This document shows, one piece after another, positions 26,927-38,400 of a DNA stretch of 64,000 bases (position 1 is its first letter; each line of letters begins with the position of its first letter). The position numbers were made by a program, and so were the translations under genes. The stretch lies in the NCBI GenBank assembly GCA_963070105.1, contig OY718803.1:5004507-5068506 (forward strand), in the 5' to 3' direction. Source of the DNA: Litomosoides sigmodontis. Lineage: Eukaryota > Nematoda > Chromadorea > Rhabditida > Onchocercidae. Under the pieces are notes generated by a model. That model was given only the letters and a program-made list of their open reading frames with translations. It made no database searches and was not told where the DNA came from.

Positions 26927-27751
26927 ATGCCGGTGAAAATCGATACCAACAAGGAAGGCGACGGTTAGTTTTATGTTTCACGTTTCAGTTGTTGATATTA
27001 TTTCCGTTTCACAATAGTTTATCCGCTAACCTTATTTTCAGCTCTTAAAGCTATCTAGTCTTTGACAACGGATGCCCAGCAGCACCCCAAATGCTGAGTT
27101 CTCTGGATCATACAGTGCTTGTACTGTGTAATGTAGGATAAGGTCTCACTTCAAGTACCGTGAAAGAATAGTAAAGTATTCTAAATTTTAGATAACAACG
27201 TGTAGATATTTTCAGGTCAAACATTCCCAAAAACGGGACAAACTGTAACTTGCCACTATGTATTGACTTTGGAGAACGGAAAAGAAGTAAAATTTTCGGT
27301 TATTTCAACAATTCCAGTGCAATTTCTTGCTTGGGGTTTTGTTTCTCAATTTTTTGATTTTTCAATGCTTAACTTGGAGTGATTTAAGGTAGACAGTTCG
27401 CGTTCACGCGGCAAGCCATTTAAATTCAAGATCGGTTGTGGCGAAGTCATTAAAGGATGGGACGAAGGTGTTGCGAAGGTTTCATTTCTCATATTAATTA
27501 CTGTGATTTCTTTCATTTCTAGCTCACGAAATTTTTAGTGCTCAGTCTTCGACAACATCGATGGTTAAATATTGCACAAATCAATAGATACAAGTAAGTC
27601 AAAGTTAGTATGTAATTTGCAGATGTCTGTTGGCCAGCGTGCGAAGTTGACAGTTTCATCAGATCTTGGTTATGGCAGTCGAGGAATTCCGGGCGCGATA
27701 CCACCAAACTCAACCCTGATTTTTGATGTTGAACTTCTTGGTGTGGAATGA
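26927..27751 (+). CDS. FKBP1A-like: FKBP12-type peptidyl-prolyl cis-trans isomerase
   Basis: A single-domain cytosolic prolyl isomerase that binds FK506 and rapamycin in other animals and modulates receptors such as the ryanodine receptor. Four exons (26927-26963, 27216-27286, 27389-27478, 27623-27751) give exactly 108 aa, the family length, with no signal peptide. Core pocket residues are present in initiator-Met numbering: Y27, D38, R43, F47, E55-V56-I57, W60, Y83 and F100. The stretch [10 protein letters not shown] is family-typical. Two pocket positions differ from human: V37 replaces Phe (Phe36 of the mature protein) and I88 replaces His. V37 is the first codon of exon 3, after an acceptor ending TTTAAG. 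Assignment as FKBP12 is very secure. The altered pocket is directly visible if that splice site is right, and the DSSR that follows keeps the register. Confidence 0.96.
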
Positions 27752-28724
27752 AGTGCTATTCTGTTGTTATTCAGTTGCTGCCATCTACCTCCACTTATCT
27801 CTGATTGTCTTCAACCTTTGATTATAAAAGTGGTAGGCTATTTTACCTGATTCCTTCGAAGGCTCAGGAATTGAGTCTGAAGCTCTGAATTAATTTCTGG
27901 ATTTATCGTTAGATTTCAAATTTCCCATTAAAATGCTTATGTGATCTGTCCTATCCTTCCTTCTGTCGCTTCGACTTGTTTTACTTTTCCAATTTAGTAA
28001 CTGCAATATTGTTACTTATCAAAATGTCGTTGGCAGCTACTTGCTGTGTTGTTCTTTCACATTGCCACGCTGATGAAGTTTGTTTTACATCCTTAAGATG
28101 TTTATGCTTAATTCCATTAAAAATTATTTTCCCAACTGTATGCTGCTGTTGGAAGTTAAATAGCTTTTGTTGTAATTGTTTGGTGTCTCTGTTTTATTTG
28201 TAATCATCAGATAAATTCAATTTTTTTGAGACGTATTTTGTTTTATATGCTTGCTTTCTCACTCGTTGTCTGGTTTAATTTTATATACGCTATAAGAAGA
28301 AAACAATTTTGAACGAACTCATGGCCGTACTCTAAACTCTTGAACGCAATTACATAACGAAACAGGAGGTAAATGTCATGAATCAGGTGAAATAAGATGT
28401 ACGGATTAGGAGCTTCGAAATCCTGAGGTTTCATTATCTTATCAGGTAAAAACTGACGATTTCTAACTTCATTTTAAAATTACTCAGCACGGAAAGTCGG
28501 TATTTGGATGATGGATTCTCAATCTGTTTGTTGTTTGATTCGATATATTCCATTCTTCAAACTGTGGATCTCGTTGAAGACTGACACGTTGTTAAAGCTA
28601 AGGAACGTTAATGTGAACTTGGCTCTGGATTCTGGTTTAGATTGTTCGTTTCTGGAGAGTAACGGGCCATATTTGCAGAGTGTGCGTGTTAATGTTGGAT
28701 AAGTTTTGAGTGAGGTGTTGTGAA
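27752..28724. other. intergenic, FKBP to NFU1
   Basis: About 1 kb, T-rich, without a recognisable exon. A 64-codon frame at 28508-28702 starts with ATG but resembles no family and lacks splice signals in frame. It may lie in the NFU1 leader. No AATAAA was seen immediately after the FKBP stop. Confidence 0.5.
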
Positions 28725-30413
28725 ATGTGGAATCAACCGTTACTCAGAAAAAGTCGACATTTGCTCAGTGTTTCACCATCCTTAATTCGTCCAGGTGAAT
28801 TTCAGTAAATCAGAATTCTTATCATTCACAGTTAGATCAGCTGGCGTTAATAAGGTTTCGTTCTTTCAGCGTGGTTTTGTTTTGTTTGGAAGATGAAATG
28901 AGGTTTAGTAGATTTATTTAATTGCTTGTTAAGGGAAGAAGTCTATGAGAAAGAAATGATTAAGGCGGAGAGAATGCTGGCTTATATACTTTGAACTGTT
29001 AAATCTTTTTTTCGTTTGCATACTACATGATTCCTTCTTAGAGCATGCAGGTTTTTTTCAACAATCGCTGAAGAAGGCACATGCAGAATTATAGTATATA
29101 AAAGTGAAACCAATTTTTAAATGGTTTACAAAAATCCATTATCTACTTTATTTTCACACTTTTCGAGCGATAACAATTGAAGTTGCAGGTCGAAGAATGT
29201 TTATTCAAGTACAGGAGACTCCTAATCCAGCAACTCTGAAATTTATTCCGGGTAAAACGATTATAGGAAAGGGTAAAGGGACACTTGATTTTCCTGACTT
29301 CTCATCTGCTAAGAAGAGTCCGTTGGCTATGTAAGCTTTCATATTATCCGTTTTCTTGTGGAAAACAAAGTGATGGTTATTATCATTTTTGGAGAGCTTA
29401 TCTAGGTGCTATCCTTTTCATTTGTGAATCAGGGAAAGAATCCGAAGTTATTAGTTCAGTCATAATTGTAAATAATAATCCAAGAGTTACTTTTATTGTG
29501 GAGAATATTTCTTTGCAGGGAAGTCCTTCGAATTAATGGTGTGAAGAGCGTTTTACTTGGTGAAGATTATATTACGATTACGAAACAAAAGGAAGTTGAC
29601 GATTGGGCACTGTTAAAACCTGAAATTTTTGCAGTACTAATGGATTACCTACAATCAGAGAAACCAATCGTAAATGAAGGTGAAATTCCGAAGGGTCCGG
29701 AGGATACTGGTGAGCCATTACAGGTTTCTTAGTGTGGTACTTCTATGTCAGGGGAAAAAGGAAGCATTCACTTCAAATTTAGTGCTATTTTGCATGACTC
29801 TGTTTCATATTTAAGAAATACATCCTGATGATAGTGATACAGTTGCAATGATCAAGGAATTATTGGAGTGCCGCATAAAACCAATGGTACAAGAAGATGG
29901 CGGTGATGTGATATACAAAGGTTTTCGCGATGGTGTAGTGTACCTCAAAATGCAGGTAATGAGATAGCAAAGGCTGAAGTTGCAGAAGGCTATTCATGTG
30001 AAGGATTTTTTTGCTTTTTCGCTGTTTTTCAAACAGTGGAATGAAAGTTCACCAATGAAATGCTCTCATTTTCAGTTTTACAAATTTGATTTTATCTTGT
30101 ATATTAAATACATTCTGCTCTTTAAAATCATTTAGTTTTTCAGGGATCGTGTACGGGATGCCCAAGTTCATCGGTGACTCTTCAGTCTGGTATCAAAAAC
30201 ATGCTGCAGTTTTATGTGCCTGAAGTAAAAGATGTTGTGGAGGTTAAGGATGAGGCAGATAATGTTTCAGATTCGGCTTTTGATGATCTCATGGGTAAGA
30301 TTAGGGTAAAACCGAACGAAAACGAGCAAAATAAAAAATGAATCTCCCAATCTACATCTTCAGATGTTCTGAATAGTGCCGAGGAAAAATCTCAGGTACT
30401 GGTTGATGACTAA
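28725..30413 (+). CDS. NFU1: NFU1 iron-sulfur cluster scaffold, mitochondrial
   Basis: A mitochondrial carrier that passes 4Fe-4S clusters to lipoyl synthase and other late acceptors. Six exons (28725-28794, 29189-29330, 29519-29709, 29816-29955, 30144-30294, 30364-30413) join to 247 aa; human NFU1 is about 254. Exon 1 encodes residues 1-24 ([20 protein letters not shown]...), a basic, Leu/Ser-rich presequence without acids. The NifU N-terminal-like domain follows at about 27-120, beginning [16 protein letters not shown]. The C-terminal NifU domain at about 136-225 includes [12 protein letters not shown] and the cluster-binding CTGC, with C184 and C187. Exon 3 was ended at a GTGAGC donor because only that keeps frame into EIHPDDSDT. 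The acidic tail is normal. An open frame upstream of exon 2 that begins with GTG is intronic. It follows FKBP by about 1 kb on the same strand. Confidence 0.96.
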
Positions 30414-30546
30414 AAACGAAGCAACAGGATAGTCTTGATTTCATGTCGCATTTTTCAATAATTTTTGTCATTTAGTTTTCATGCATCAAGAAACGGTCAT
30501 ATTTTTCTCGATGATTTCGAATTGTCATGAAGTTCGAACATACAGT

Positions 30547-30552
30547 AATAAA
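30547..30552 (+). promoter_or_regulatory. poly(A) signal of NFU1
   Basis: AATAAA 134 nt after the stop codon, followed by TTTTAAAA. Confidence 0.6.
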
Positions 30553-32186
30553 TTTTAAAAACCGCTACTACCTACAGTTCCTATAAATTGTAACAAAATT
30601 TGCAACAATTGATACTCTCTTTATCACAAATCTAAATAATGAGTAGAAGTTGGAGAAAGCAAAGCTCTTAAAGCAGATGAATTTCTTTTGATGTGCGATT
30701 TGTTATTCCGCAAAAGCTACATTTAGCAGAGGTCTAATGTAATACGTCAAGCATTATATCTGTCGCACATCATGTGATTCACGTAAATTATGCAGGTTGC
30801 ATATATCTCACTGCATTGCGCATTGTGCACATCACGTGTCATTTAAGTGAATATTCTTACTTGATGGAAAAAAGATTAGTCATGTGCTTGCATTTGTTAA
30901 TTAATACGACACGTAATGGAGTGCCTTCATTGCACAAAGTGGCATGTCGTCTGAACTTTTTTAATATTCGTGCTGGATCGATATACGATGGTAGAGTTTG
31001 AGTCTGTGAATAGAAGGGTAACAAGCAAACGTGTGGGGCTGCGTGCCTTTGCTTCGAAGTGACTGGTGTACGTGGAATAGTGAAAATGGACTAAGGAAAT
31101 GGAAAGGGAAGGCAGGTGCTTATTGACAACTGCTGTGGAGAATTACTTTTCGAGTTTCCACCTCTCGTTATTCATCACCTCACTGCGATAAATCTTGTTG
31201 TTGTTGTTGGTTTTGTTCGCTACTTTTAATTAGTTAATTATCCCAAAATAGTGCCCATTTATTGTCATATGTCTCAACCGATAAAGTGATATTGCAGCTG
31301 GAGGGAGGATGCCACATCAAGTTAGTGAATTTCGTTGATTTAGTATTATGTTAATACAATTTTTCGATGCAGTTGTCTGTCTTATTCCGTTTTTATATAA
31401 GTCATGTGATTCTGAGCAAAATTTCAGACATTAATTTCACTGAAAGTCTCAAACAATGTTAGAACGGTTTTTCGATACAGAAGTTGTTTTGCATTTAATT
31501 ATTTACTCATCGTTTTAGCTCCTACACTTTACAATCATTCAAGTTATTTATGAGAACGATTGGTCACCTTGTTTGTTTTTTTCGAAATACGCCACGCTCA
31601 GCTGAAAAAACTGATTGATCGTGTGTGACTTAAAGTATTTAGAAGATCTGATCACTTTTGAGTTAAAATAAAAGAGTTAATGGTTTAATAGTTGATTGGC
31701 TAATGACGTCTGTGTTTGAAGATGATTAGTTTATAGCTGAAATTGGGAGTCCTTTAAGTCAATCAATAATCGGTTGGGCTAGTTCTTAGGTTACAAAAAG
31801 TATGTTATCTAGATTATTTTGAAACAGAAGTCATTTCGTATTTTTTGCAATTCCGATTTTGAATAAAGAATGATGATTCTATTTTGTTTTGTTTCGTACC
31901 GTTACACGCCGATCGGTTATTTCTACTACCGAATCAAAAAAAGTGTAATGATATTATTTGCATTTGGTGTATTTGTACGTTCATGTATTTATAAATAATA
32001 ACCTTGTTATACAATTATCCATGAATTAATATCAGGTATAATTTTTAGTTCATCTGTTTTGTCGTCTTGAACGTTCTTTAGCGGATATTAACATTTTTGA
32101 AGACTTTCAGCCTCGTGTTGAATGTCTAATGAGTCCATCGGTTAATGGGCGCGAAATTTTAGTAAATTAATTTCTTTTCGTTTTAT

Positions 32187-32195
32187 ATTTTTTAG
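32187..32195 (+). promoter_or_regulatory. possible trans-splice or 5' UTR acceptor of STMP1-like gene
   Basis: ATTTTTTAG followed by a 42-nt leader and the ATG. Confidence 0.4.
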
Positions 32196-32237
32196 ATTAC
32201 CGTCAGATCTCTGTTCTTCTCTTTCCTGTCTTCATTT

Positions 32238-32865
32238 ATGCTGAAACACCTTGTAAGTTTTTTTAACCTTTTATATTGGACAATATTTTGAATCTAGTCA
32301 TTATGCATTTATTTTCTTATCACGTGCTACATTAATGTGTAAGCGTGGCAGTTGGTACCCGAAAAGCATTTTTCAGGCAGCTTTTGGTGTCGGGGTTTAT
32401 GTTGGTATCTATCTTGATCAAAATCGTCAGGTGAATACCTCTTTATTGTACTTTAACTAAATTGAGTAGTGCTAAGTGACTTTAACAAAAGTGTCACTAA
32501 GAACGGTTCTAAGGAAAAAAGAAAATTTGCGAGCCTGCTTATGAGCATATTTCAAAAAAAATTAAGGCTGCTGGAATGGAAAATGTTGCTGTGCTGGAAC
32601 AGATGGAATATTGTTAAAAGCAGCCAGTGGGAATTAATAGAAGTATAGTCTAGAAAAATACTTTGATTAATAATAAAGGCTGTTTTAGATCCAACCAGTC
32701 TCCTCACCGAAAGAGTTATTTGGTCGCTTTTTGGACGAAGCTGATCACTTTCTAACTGGTGTTCGTGAAGAAAATACAAGTACCCGGGATCAAGTGAGGA
32801 AGTTGGAAGATGATTTTTTCAAAGACGTGGAGGATTGGTTCAAACCCAAGAAGCATTATCCATAA
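32238..32865 (+). CDS. STMP1-like (DUF4535) single-pass mitochondrial microprotein, extended form
   Basis: An 81-aa protein from three exons, all in phase 0: 32238-32252 (5 codons), 32377-32430 and 32689-32865. Residues 1-21 read MLKHLAAFGVGVYVGIYLDQN. Aligned without gaps to vertebrate short transmembrane mitochondrial protein 1, they share M1, L2, L5, F8, G11, V14, G15, Y17, L18, Q20 and N21. In vertebrates STMP1 is an inner-membrane microprotein of about 47 aa linked to respiratory complexes. Here residues 2-18 form the single membrane helix. About 22-81 form a longer charged tail with a Lys/Asp/Trp-rich end (VEDWFKPKKHYP), roughly 30 residues more than vertebrate forms. Exon 1 is only 15 coding nt. 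It sits next to NFU1, another mitochondrial gene. The family call is from the N-terminal register; the tail's role is unknown. Confidence 0.8.
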
Positions 32866-33148
32866 TAGATGTGTATCATGTATTACTTTTGTACATCTGT
32901 TAGAGTTTTCAGTAAATTTCGTTTTTTTGACTTTCGCTATCCATATGTTATACTGATACTTCCATATTAAGAGTCCGTAAAATGTTTCTTGTTTTCAAAC
33001 TCTTACCATTGATTTCAACTTTTGTTATTAGCACTTTACTGATCGTCATCATGCTTGATTTAAAGGAATGCTCGTACTGTGTCAAAATTATCAACCCTCG
33101 TTTTCTACATATTAAAACCGGTTAAGTAGTGATGGATATTGCTTCAGA

Positions 33149-33154
33149 AATAAA
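33149..33154 (+). promoter_or_regulatory. possible poly(A) signal, STMP1-like gene
   Basis: AATAAA about 285 nt after the stop codon, the first one seen. Confidence 0.35.
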
Positions 33155-33780
33155 ATGTCTATGCAGGTCGTGAAATGCGAAATTTTAGCATTCATACTTG
33201 GATGAAAACAAAGCAAGATTTTGCATAGTACGCTTCTGTGATGAATTTTCCGCAGCATTAGTTACATATCTTACCTAATGGTTTCATATTCCCGTATGAA
33301 ATATTGATTATTACTGGACTGAGAAAAAATTGAAATGTGAGAGAGCAAAATCCCAGGTGAGAGTGAGTTTAAAGTACTTAGTTTGAAATGTTCTAGTTTT
33401 GATAAAATCAAGTCGTAATCATGTGGATTGTGGTGAGGAGGAAAAACGAAGCAAAAGTAGCGGCAAATCTTTCGAGATGAATTTGCTCAAATTGTCACCA
33501 TTTCTTCCTTATTTTCTTTTATGAGGAAGTTGAAAGCATCCCTCGAATTGCTTCCTTGTGACTTTGTTTCAACATGTTGACTGCATTTGTGGACTAAAAT
33601 AGAATGCGATTTTCCACAGCTTGAGGTGTCATTCAAAAATATTCCGGTCCTAACTTTTATTCCAACGATTTTTTCGTTTAAAAAATCTTTTACTATTCTA
33701 AGAATCGTTTACGACATTCATTTATATCTATTTCAAACGACAGCAATTCATATTTTCATCTAATTCACCAGCAGTATAAA

Positions 33781-33784
<4 letters not shown>

Positions 33785-33819
<35 letters not shown>
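33785..33819. repeat. (AC)n microsatellite
   Basis: Seventeen perfect AC units. Confidence 0.95.
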
Positions 33820-33820
<1 letters not shown>

Positions 33821-35437
33821 CGCACAAACAATCTCTTTTTCAGTTTTAAGAAGTATTGAAAATTTAGTATTTTTAAGTGATAAATATTTTAATGGTGTAG
33901 TTTGAGCAACAACGATACATTGAATCATTGGATATCGAAAATACTTTGTCTGAAATAATTAAACGAATCGATTTTGAATTATGAATTTGGTTGAGTGTTC
34001 TCAACAACACGTTGAAAATGTCGTAGGAAAGAGCACTTGTAATACGGTGATAGATGTTGTTTGTGGCGTGCCTTCGAAAATAAATCATTGAGGATCAGTG
34101 TTGTGACAATGAAATGATCTATCGATGAATTTCAATCCCTCGGCTTTCTATGAGCTTCACTGCTTGGGAAACAGTGCTTCAAATATTGGATAATTGAAAT
34201 GGCTTGATTTATTTACAATTTCATGAAAGCCAATAATTTAGACCCATCACATAGGCCAAGCAGCGTTGATGTGTGAAGAGAACCAGGACAGATTTTCATC
34301 TAAATTGACTAGAAATGGGGAAGGAGGGAAAAGTTAATTGCTGCAGGGAAATTATTTTGTAAAAGGTTTCGATAATGAAAGGAAAAGGTCTTGTTTTATT
34401 AAGCTTATGGTGGGAGTAGTTGGGGAGAGAGGCAGAGAGAGTTTCCAATAAAAATTGACTCGAGCAATTTTACTCAGATTTGAACAAAATTTTAAGATTA
34501 AAGGTTTATTGGAAAGCTCTTTCTAAGATAAAGGACCATTTCAGTTTTTTCTACGTGACAGTAATGCTTTTTTTTCAGCAAAAGCTAAGAGTCTTCACTA
34601 AATGCTGCTACATCGGAGATGATGCCTGATCCGGTTGGATTGGACGTATTGACTAGTTTGGATAGATTGATGTAGATATAATCAGCAGTTTCTAAGCACT
34701 TTTCTCTCACAGCAAGAGACAACACATCGAAGTTTCATTTCATATTTCGAGATTTTTTAATTTGAAGAAGCAATCTCGAAATTCGGTGAAGGTTAATTGC
34801 AGCGCCTCGCTCGCTAGACAAGTTGCTTGTCGCAGTGATAAGGAAAAGTGGAAGAAGCGTAGTTACATTGATGCAACGTGTTAGTTGAAGCGCAGGAGTG
34901 ATGCTATCAATAGGCCTGCTTCCCTCCCTCATCGATGATCTTTGGGGGCCTGGTGGAGAGCAGTGTCAGTGTGCCAGTTGGATATCCTTTACTAAAGGAT
35001 ATTATTAATTTTTGACAGACGATAGATGGAGGGTTGAATAGTTTTTGTTGATATGGATGGGTGGAGAGAGCGAAGCGAGTCGAGTTTTTTCCAGCTTCAT
35101 AGATATTAGCTTGAGAGCTTTGCCAACGGCTAATTGCAACAGCAGTGCAGTAGCAATAGTAGTAGTGGTGGTAGTAATGGCAGCAGTAGTTTCTGCTGCC
35201 ACTAAATTCTTCGCTGCTAGAAGCGTAGGGTTCGTCAGAGAAAGTGTCCGAGGATGAGTTTCCGAAAGGTCGCAAGAAGTGAGACAACTGCGACCGTATT
35301 TTATTCCTGTTTTCATCTCCTCTTCTCATCCTTTTCTTTAAATAAAAGTCTCGAAGGCATCATCGCCATATATCGATTTAAGAAACAAGAGCTGAGGCTC
35401 AGAAAAGTGTAATGCTCCGGAAAATTTTTACTTGAAT

Positions 35438-35445
35438 AATTTCAG
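35438..35445 (+). promoter_or_regulatory. likely trans-splice acceptor of GRDP
   Basis: AATTTCAG abuts the ATG directly, a configuration common for spliced-leader sites in nematodes. Confidence 0.55.
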
Positions 35446-38400
35446 ATGACGAGCATGGAAACACATCAGTCAAATAATACTGTTAATTTGCCGGGGCCAA
35501 GTAACGTAGGTTGCAATACGTGGAACCGTTGCGTCGGCACCACAGACACAGAGTCTCATCCACCTGAGTACCATCAAATTGTACCCATTCTTCGCTCAAA
35601 TATTGAACAAATGCGGAAATGTATTTCTATTGACTTATTATCGGCAAGCCAAAGGGAAGCCAATTTCTTGCGAATGATCGACCGGAAAGCTCCGATACTT
35701 TATCAGCAAAATGTCATTGAAAATGCCGTCCGACGCTACGAATGTTTTTGGCTTCCAATGCAGGTATATACTTCAAATATCTTAAGGATTGACCTTTCCG
35801 AAATATCAGAAATCCCCGACTGCCAAACTCAATGTCTCGCGAGTAATTTAGGTGCGTATGTGTATCTGAAGTTTTTAAAATACTTGTCAGTTCAAATACC
35901 GATAACATAAATGTTGAAGTGAAATATTTTGTAAAATTGTTTAATTCATTATTATTTATTTCTTAAAATGTGAATTGGAAATTGAGGAAATGAGATTTTA
36001 GAATATGCACAATAATTGTACCATGTACTCTGACTGGTTTCGGATTAGCCTAGATCCTAGATCCTGGAATGGTTTGCTTAAAAGACAAGCATATCTTGCA
36101 GTTGGCATTTAAACATTTAAACATCTCAGTCTTTACAAAAACTTCACATTTTTGTAATTTGCCGCCCTTGCTCAGCCTTAGTTAAAAATCAACAACAAAA
36201 GCATTCTATAGACTTGCACAAACATTAATTTACAGTAAAAGAAGTGTTCAAATTTGAGCCATAAATATTTCATCAAATACGATCAGTGTGAAGTAAGGAT
36301 GAACACAGAAGATCTAGCACGAAATAGCCAGTGAGAGGTGGTAGGCTGGGGAGTTCAGTTTGATAGATTTACAATCATAATTAGGAAAGGCAGACAGTGG
36401 GATAGCGAAGCGAAGAGTGGTTAGTTTGATCCGACTATTTCGTTGATTAACTTTTTGCAGGCAGCACGGCCAGATGTTAGAAATATACCGCCATTGGATG
36501 TCCATTGGGTTTGGCACTGTCATATGCTTAGTCCTATACATTATCAACAGGTTCGACTATTCGGAACAGAAGCTACTCCTTTTTTTTTTACATTGCATTT
36601 CATTTATTCTCCGCTATATCTCTCAATGGCATTGTTTAGGCGAAGAGACCTCTTCTCAAATTTACAGTTCCACAGTCACCGAAAGGTCTTGATGAATACA
36701 CTTGTCCGATCATAAACCCGTTCATTGGCATAATTGGTGCATTTAGGATTGTGAAACGATATGTGGGACAATGATCGATCATAAATTACTCAGTTCGGAC
36801 GAGATTCAACAACGATACGAACAGTCTGTTAGTGTTTGGCAAAGTTTTTGCGGCGATGAACCCTATGATTTTTTAAGTTCCAATGTTAGCAATCATCAGC
36901 CATACCAATCAAGATCATCCTATGATATTGCAGCTGCTGCACAACGACAGCGTAATTTTAATTATCAGGTGATACCTTTTATAGCATCGTTATTTTCTTT
37001 GCATTTCGAGGTTATTGAAAATTTTCAGCCAAAGCTATGGCTCAGTCAGATATTTTTCAAGATGAACAAAATCGACTCTGTTGCTAGAATGAAATTTTGA
37101 TTTTTTTCTCGGAATTTCTTTGAACTTTCAACAGATTCACTTTTTTTTAGATCTCACTGCCTCATTATACATCACCAAAATTTATTAGCGGCGCTGTAGA
37201 ACGATACCTCAATTTTCTGTTGCTGAAGCAAACATACACGGATCAATTTTTAACGCCTTGCTATGATTTTGATATTGTGTGGCATACACATCAGGTCTTT
37301 ATTCTGATAATCAAAATGACGTAGATTTTCATTCTAACCTAAAATTATAGTTGTGCAAATTTTTTATCGAACTATCAATTAACGGAAAGAAAATTTTGGC
37401 TCTTCAAGCTTTACGTATTGAATTCTTACATTCTGATCGATTTAGGTTCATCCACACTGCTACCTACGTGATTGTACAGCGATTTTCGGTTGGTTGATGA
37501 AACATGATGACACGGTGAATGATCGCAATAAGAATAGTAAGTTACTCAAAGGTGAAGCGATGACGAAGCGTCTTTGGGCTGCACATTTTCAGACTGGCTT
37601 TTGGCGTTGCGGTTCAATGTATAGGTACTACTAAATGCTGCAATATTTCTGAAAATTAAAGAACTGCGAAATTTTCTAATTTCCTTTAAAATTATTTCTC
37701 TCACTTTGTTCGACAGATGCAATCCCTTTACGTATTAAGTCATAAGTTCAAACTTTTGTAAAACACATTTCGTTTTTAAGTGTCTAGTTCATTAGATATT
37801 TCCTGAGATAGGAGTAAGAAATTTCAGAGTTTCTGGATTATCCGCCTCCAGTCCTGATTTCTGTTACGTAGCGCTCGCACCACTGCGAAGATCACCTAAA
37901 AACATTTCATTACTACCAAAAGATCAGGTGAGGAAAATCGTAGCTGTGAACAGTCCTGTGAATTAAAATTTTTATTTTAGAGGACATCCAGCGCCATCTT
38001 TCTTGGGCTTTGAAACGCAAGATTTAAGTAGTATTACTTATGGCCAAATGCACATACCGTCAATTACTCTCCGTGAAATTCCACTGCAACGAGAACAAGT
38101 CCGCTTGAAACTGCTGTACGGAAATAAAAAAGTCACAACATTCAACGCAAATCTTACTTCAAAGAAGGTAACCATATGACCAAAGCTTTACTTTCTCGAA
38201 GCCTTTTCCAGTCTGTAGCTCAAAAAAAATGTTTACTTTTCGTGTAGGCAATAATTGCCTTTTCTTTCAAATCAGGTGACAAAGTATGGCTTCTCATTGA
38301 TGTGGCAACCAACGGAGGGTTCTACAAGCTCATTGGTTGTGAAATTTCCATTTGAACGACGCAATCCTAAAGAATTATTTCTTGAATTGGAACTTTTTGA

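Larger units (their letters stand above)
30414..32237. other. intergenic, NFU1 to STMP1-like gene
   Basis: Contains the NFU1 3' UTR and then AT-rich sequence. A T-rich acceptor, ATTTTTTAG, ends at 32195, 42 nt before the next gene's ATG. No other exon is recognised. Confidence 0.6.
32866..35445. other. intergenic, STMP1-like gene to GRDP
   Basis: AT-rich with one (AC)n array. A moderately GC-richer part at about 34,900-35,260 contains GTA/GTG trinucleotide runs that open overlapping low-complexity frames on both strands. No recognisable exon. Confidence 0.55.

Noticed and set aside
29104..29188. N-terminal extension of NFU1 from an upstream GTG
   Set aside because: It is intron 1 read through; the acceptor at 29188 and the presequence exon at 28725 give a better, phase-matched model.
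29710..29732. NFU1 exon 3 extended to CAG/GTTTCT
   Set aside because: That end is out of phase with exon 4; the GTGAGC donor at 29710 keeps frame and matches the family.
26927..30413. FKBP-NFU1 operon
   Set aside because: The gap is about 1 kb, with no clear SL2-type site or close poly(A) signal before NFU1; same-strand adjacency alone is not enough.
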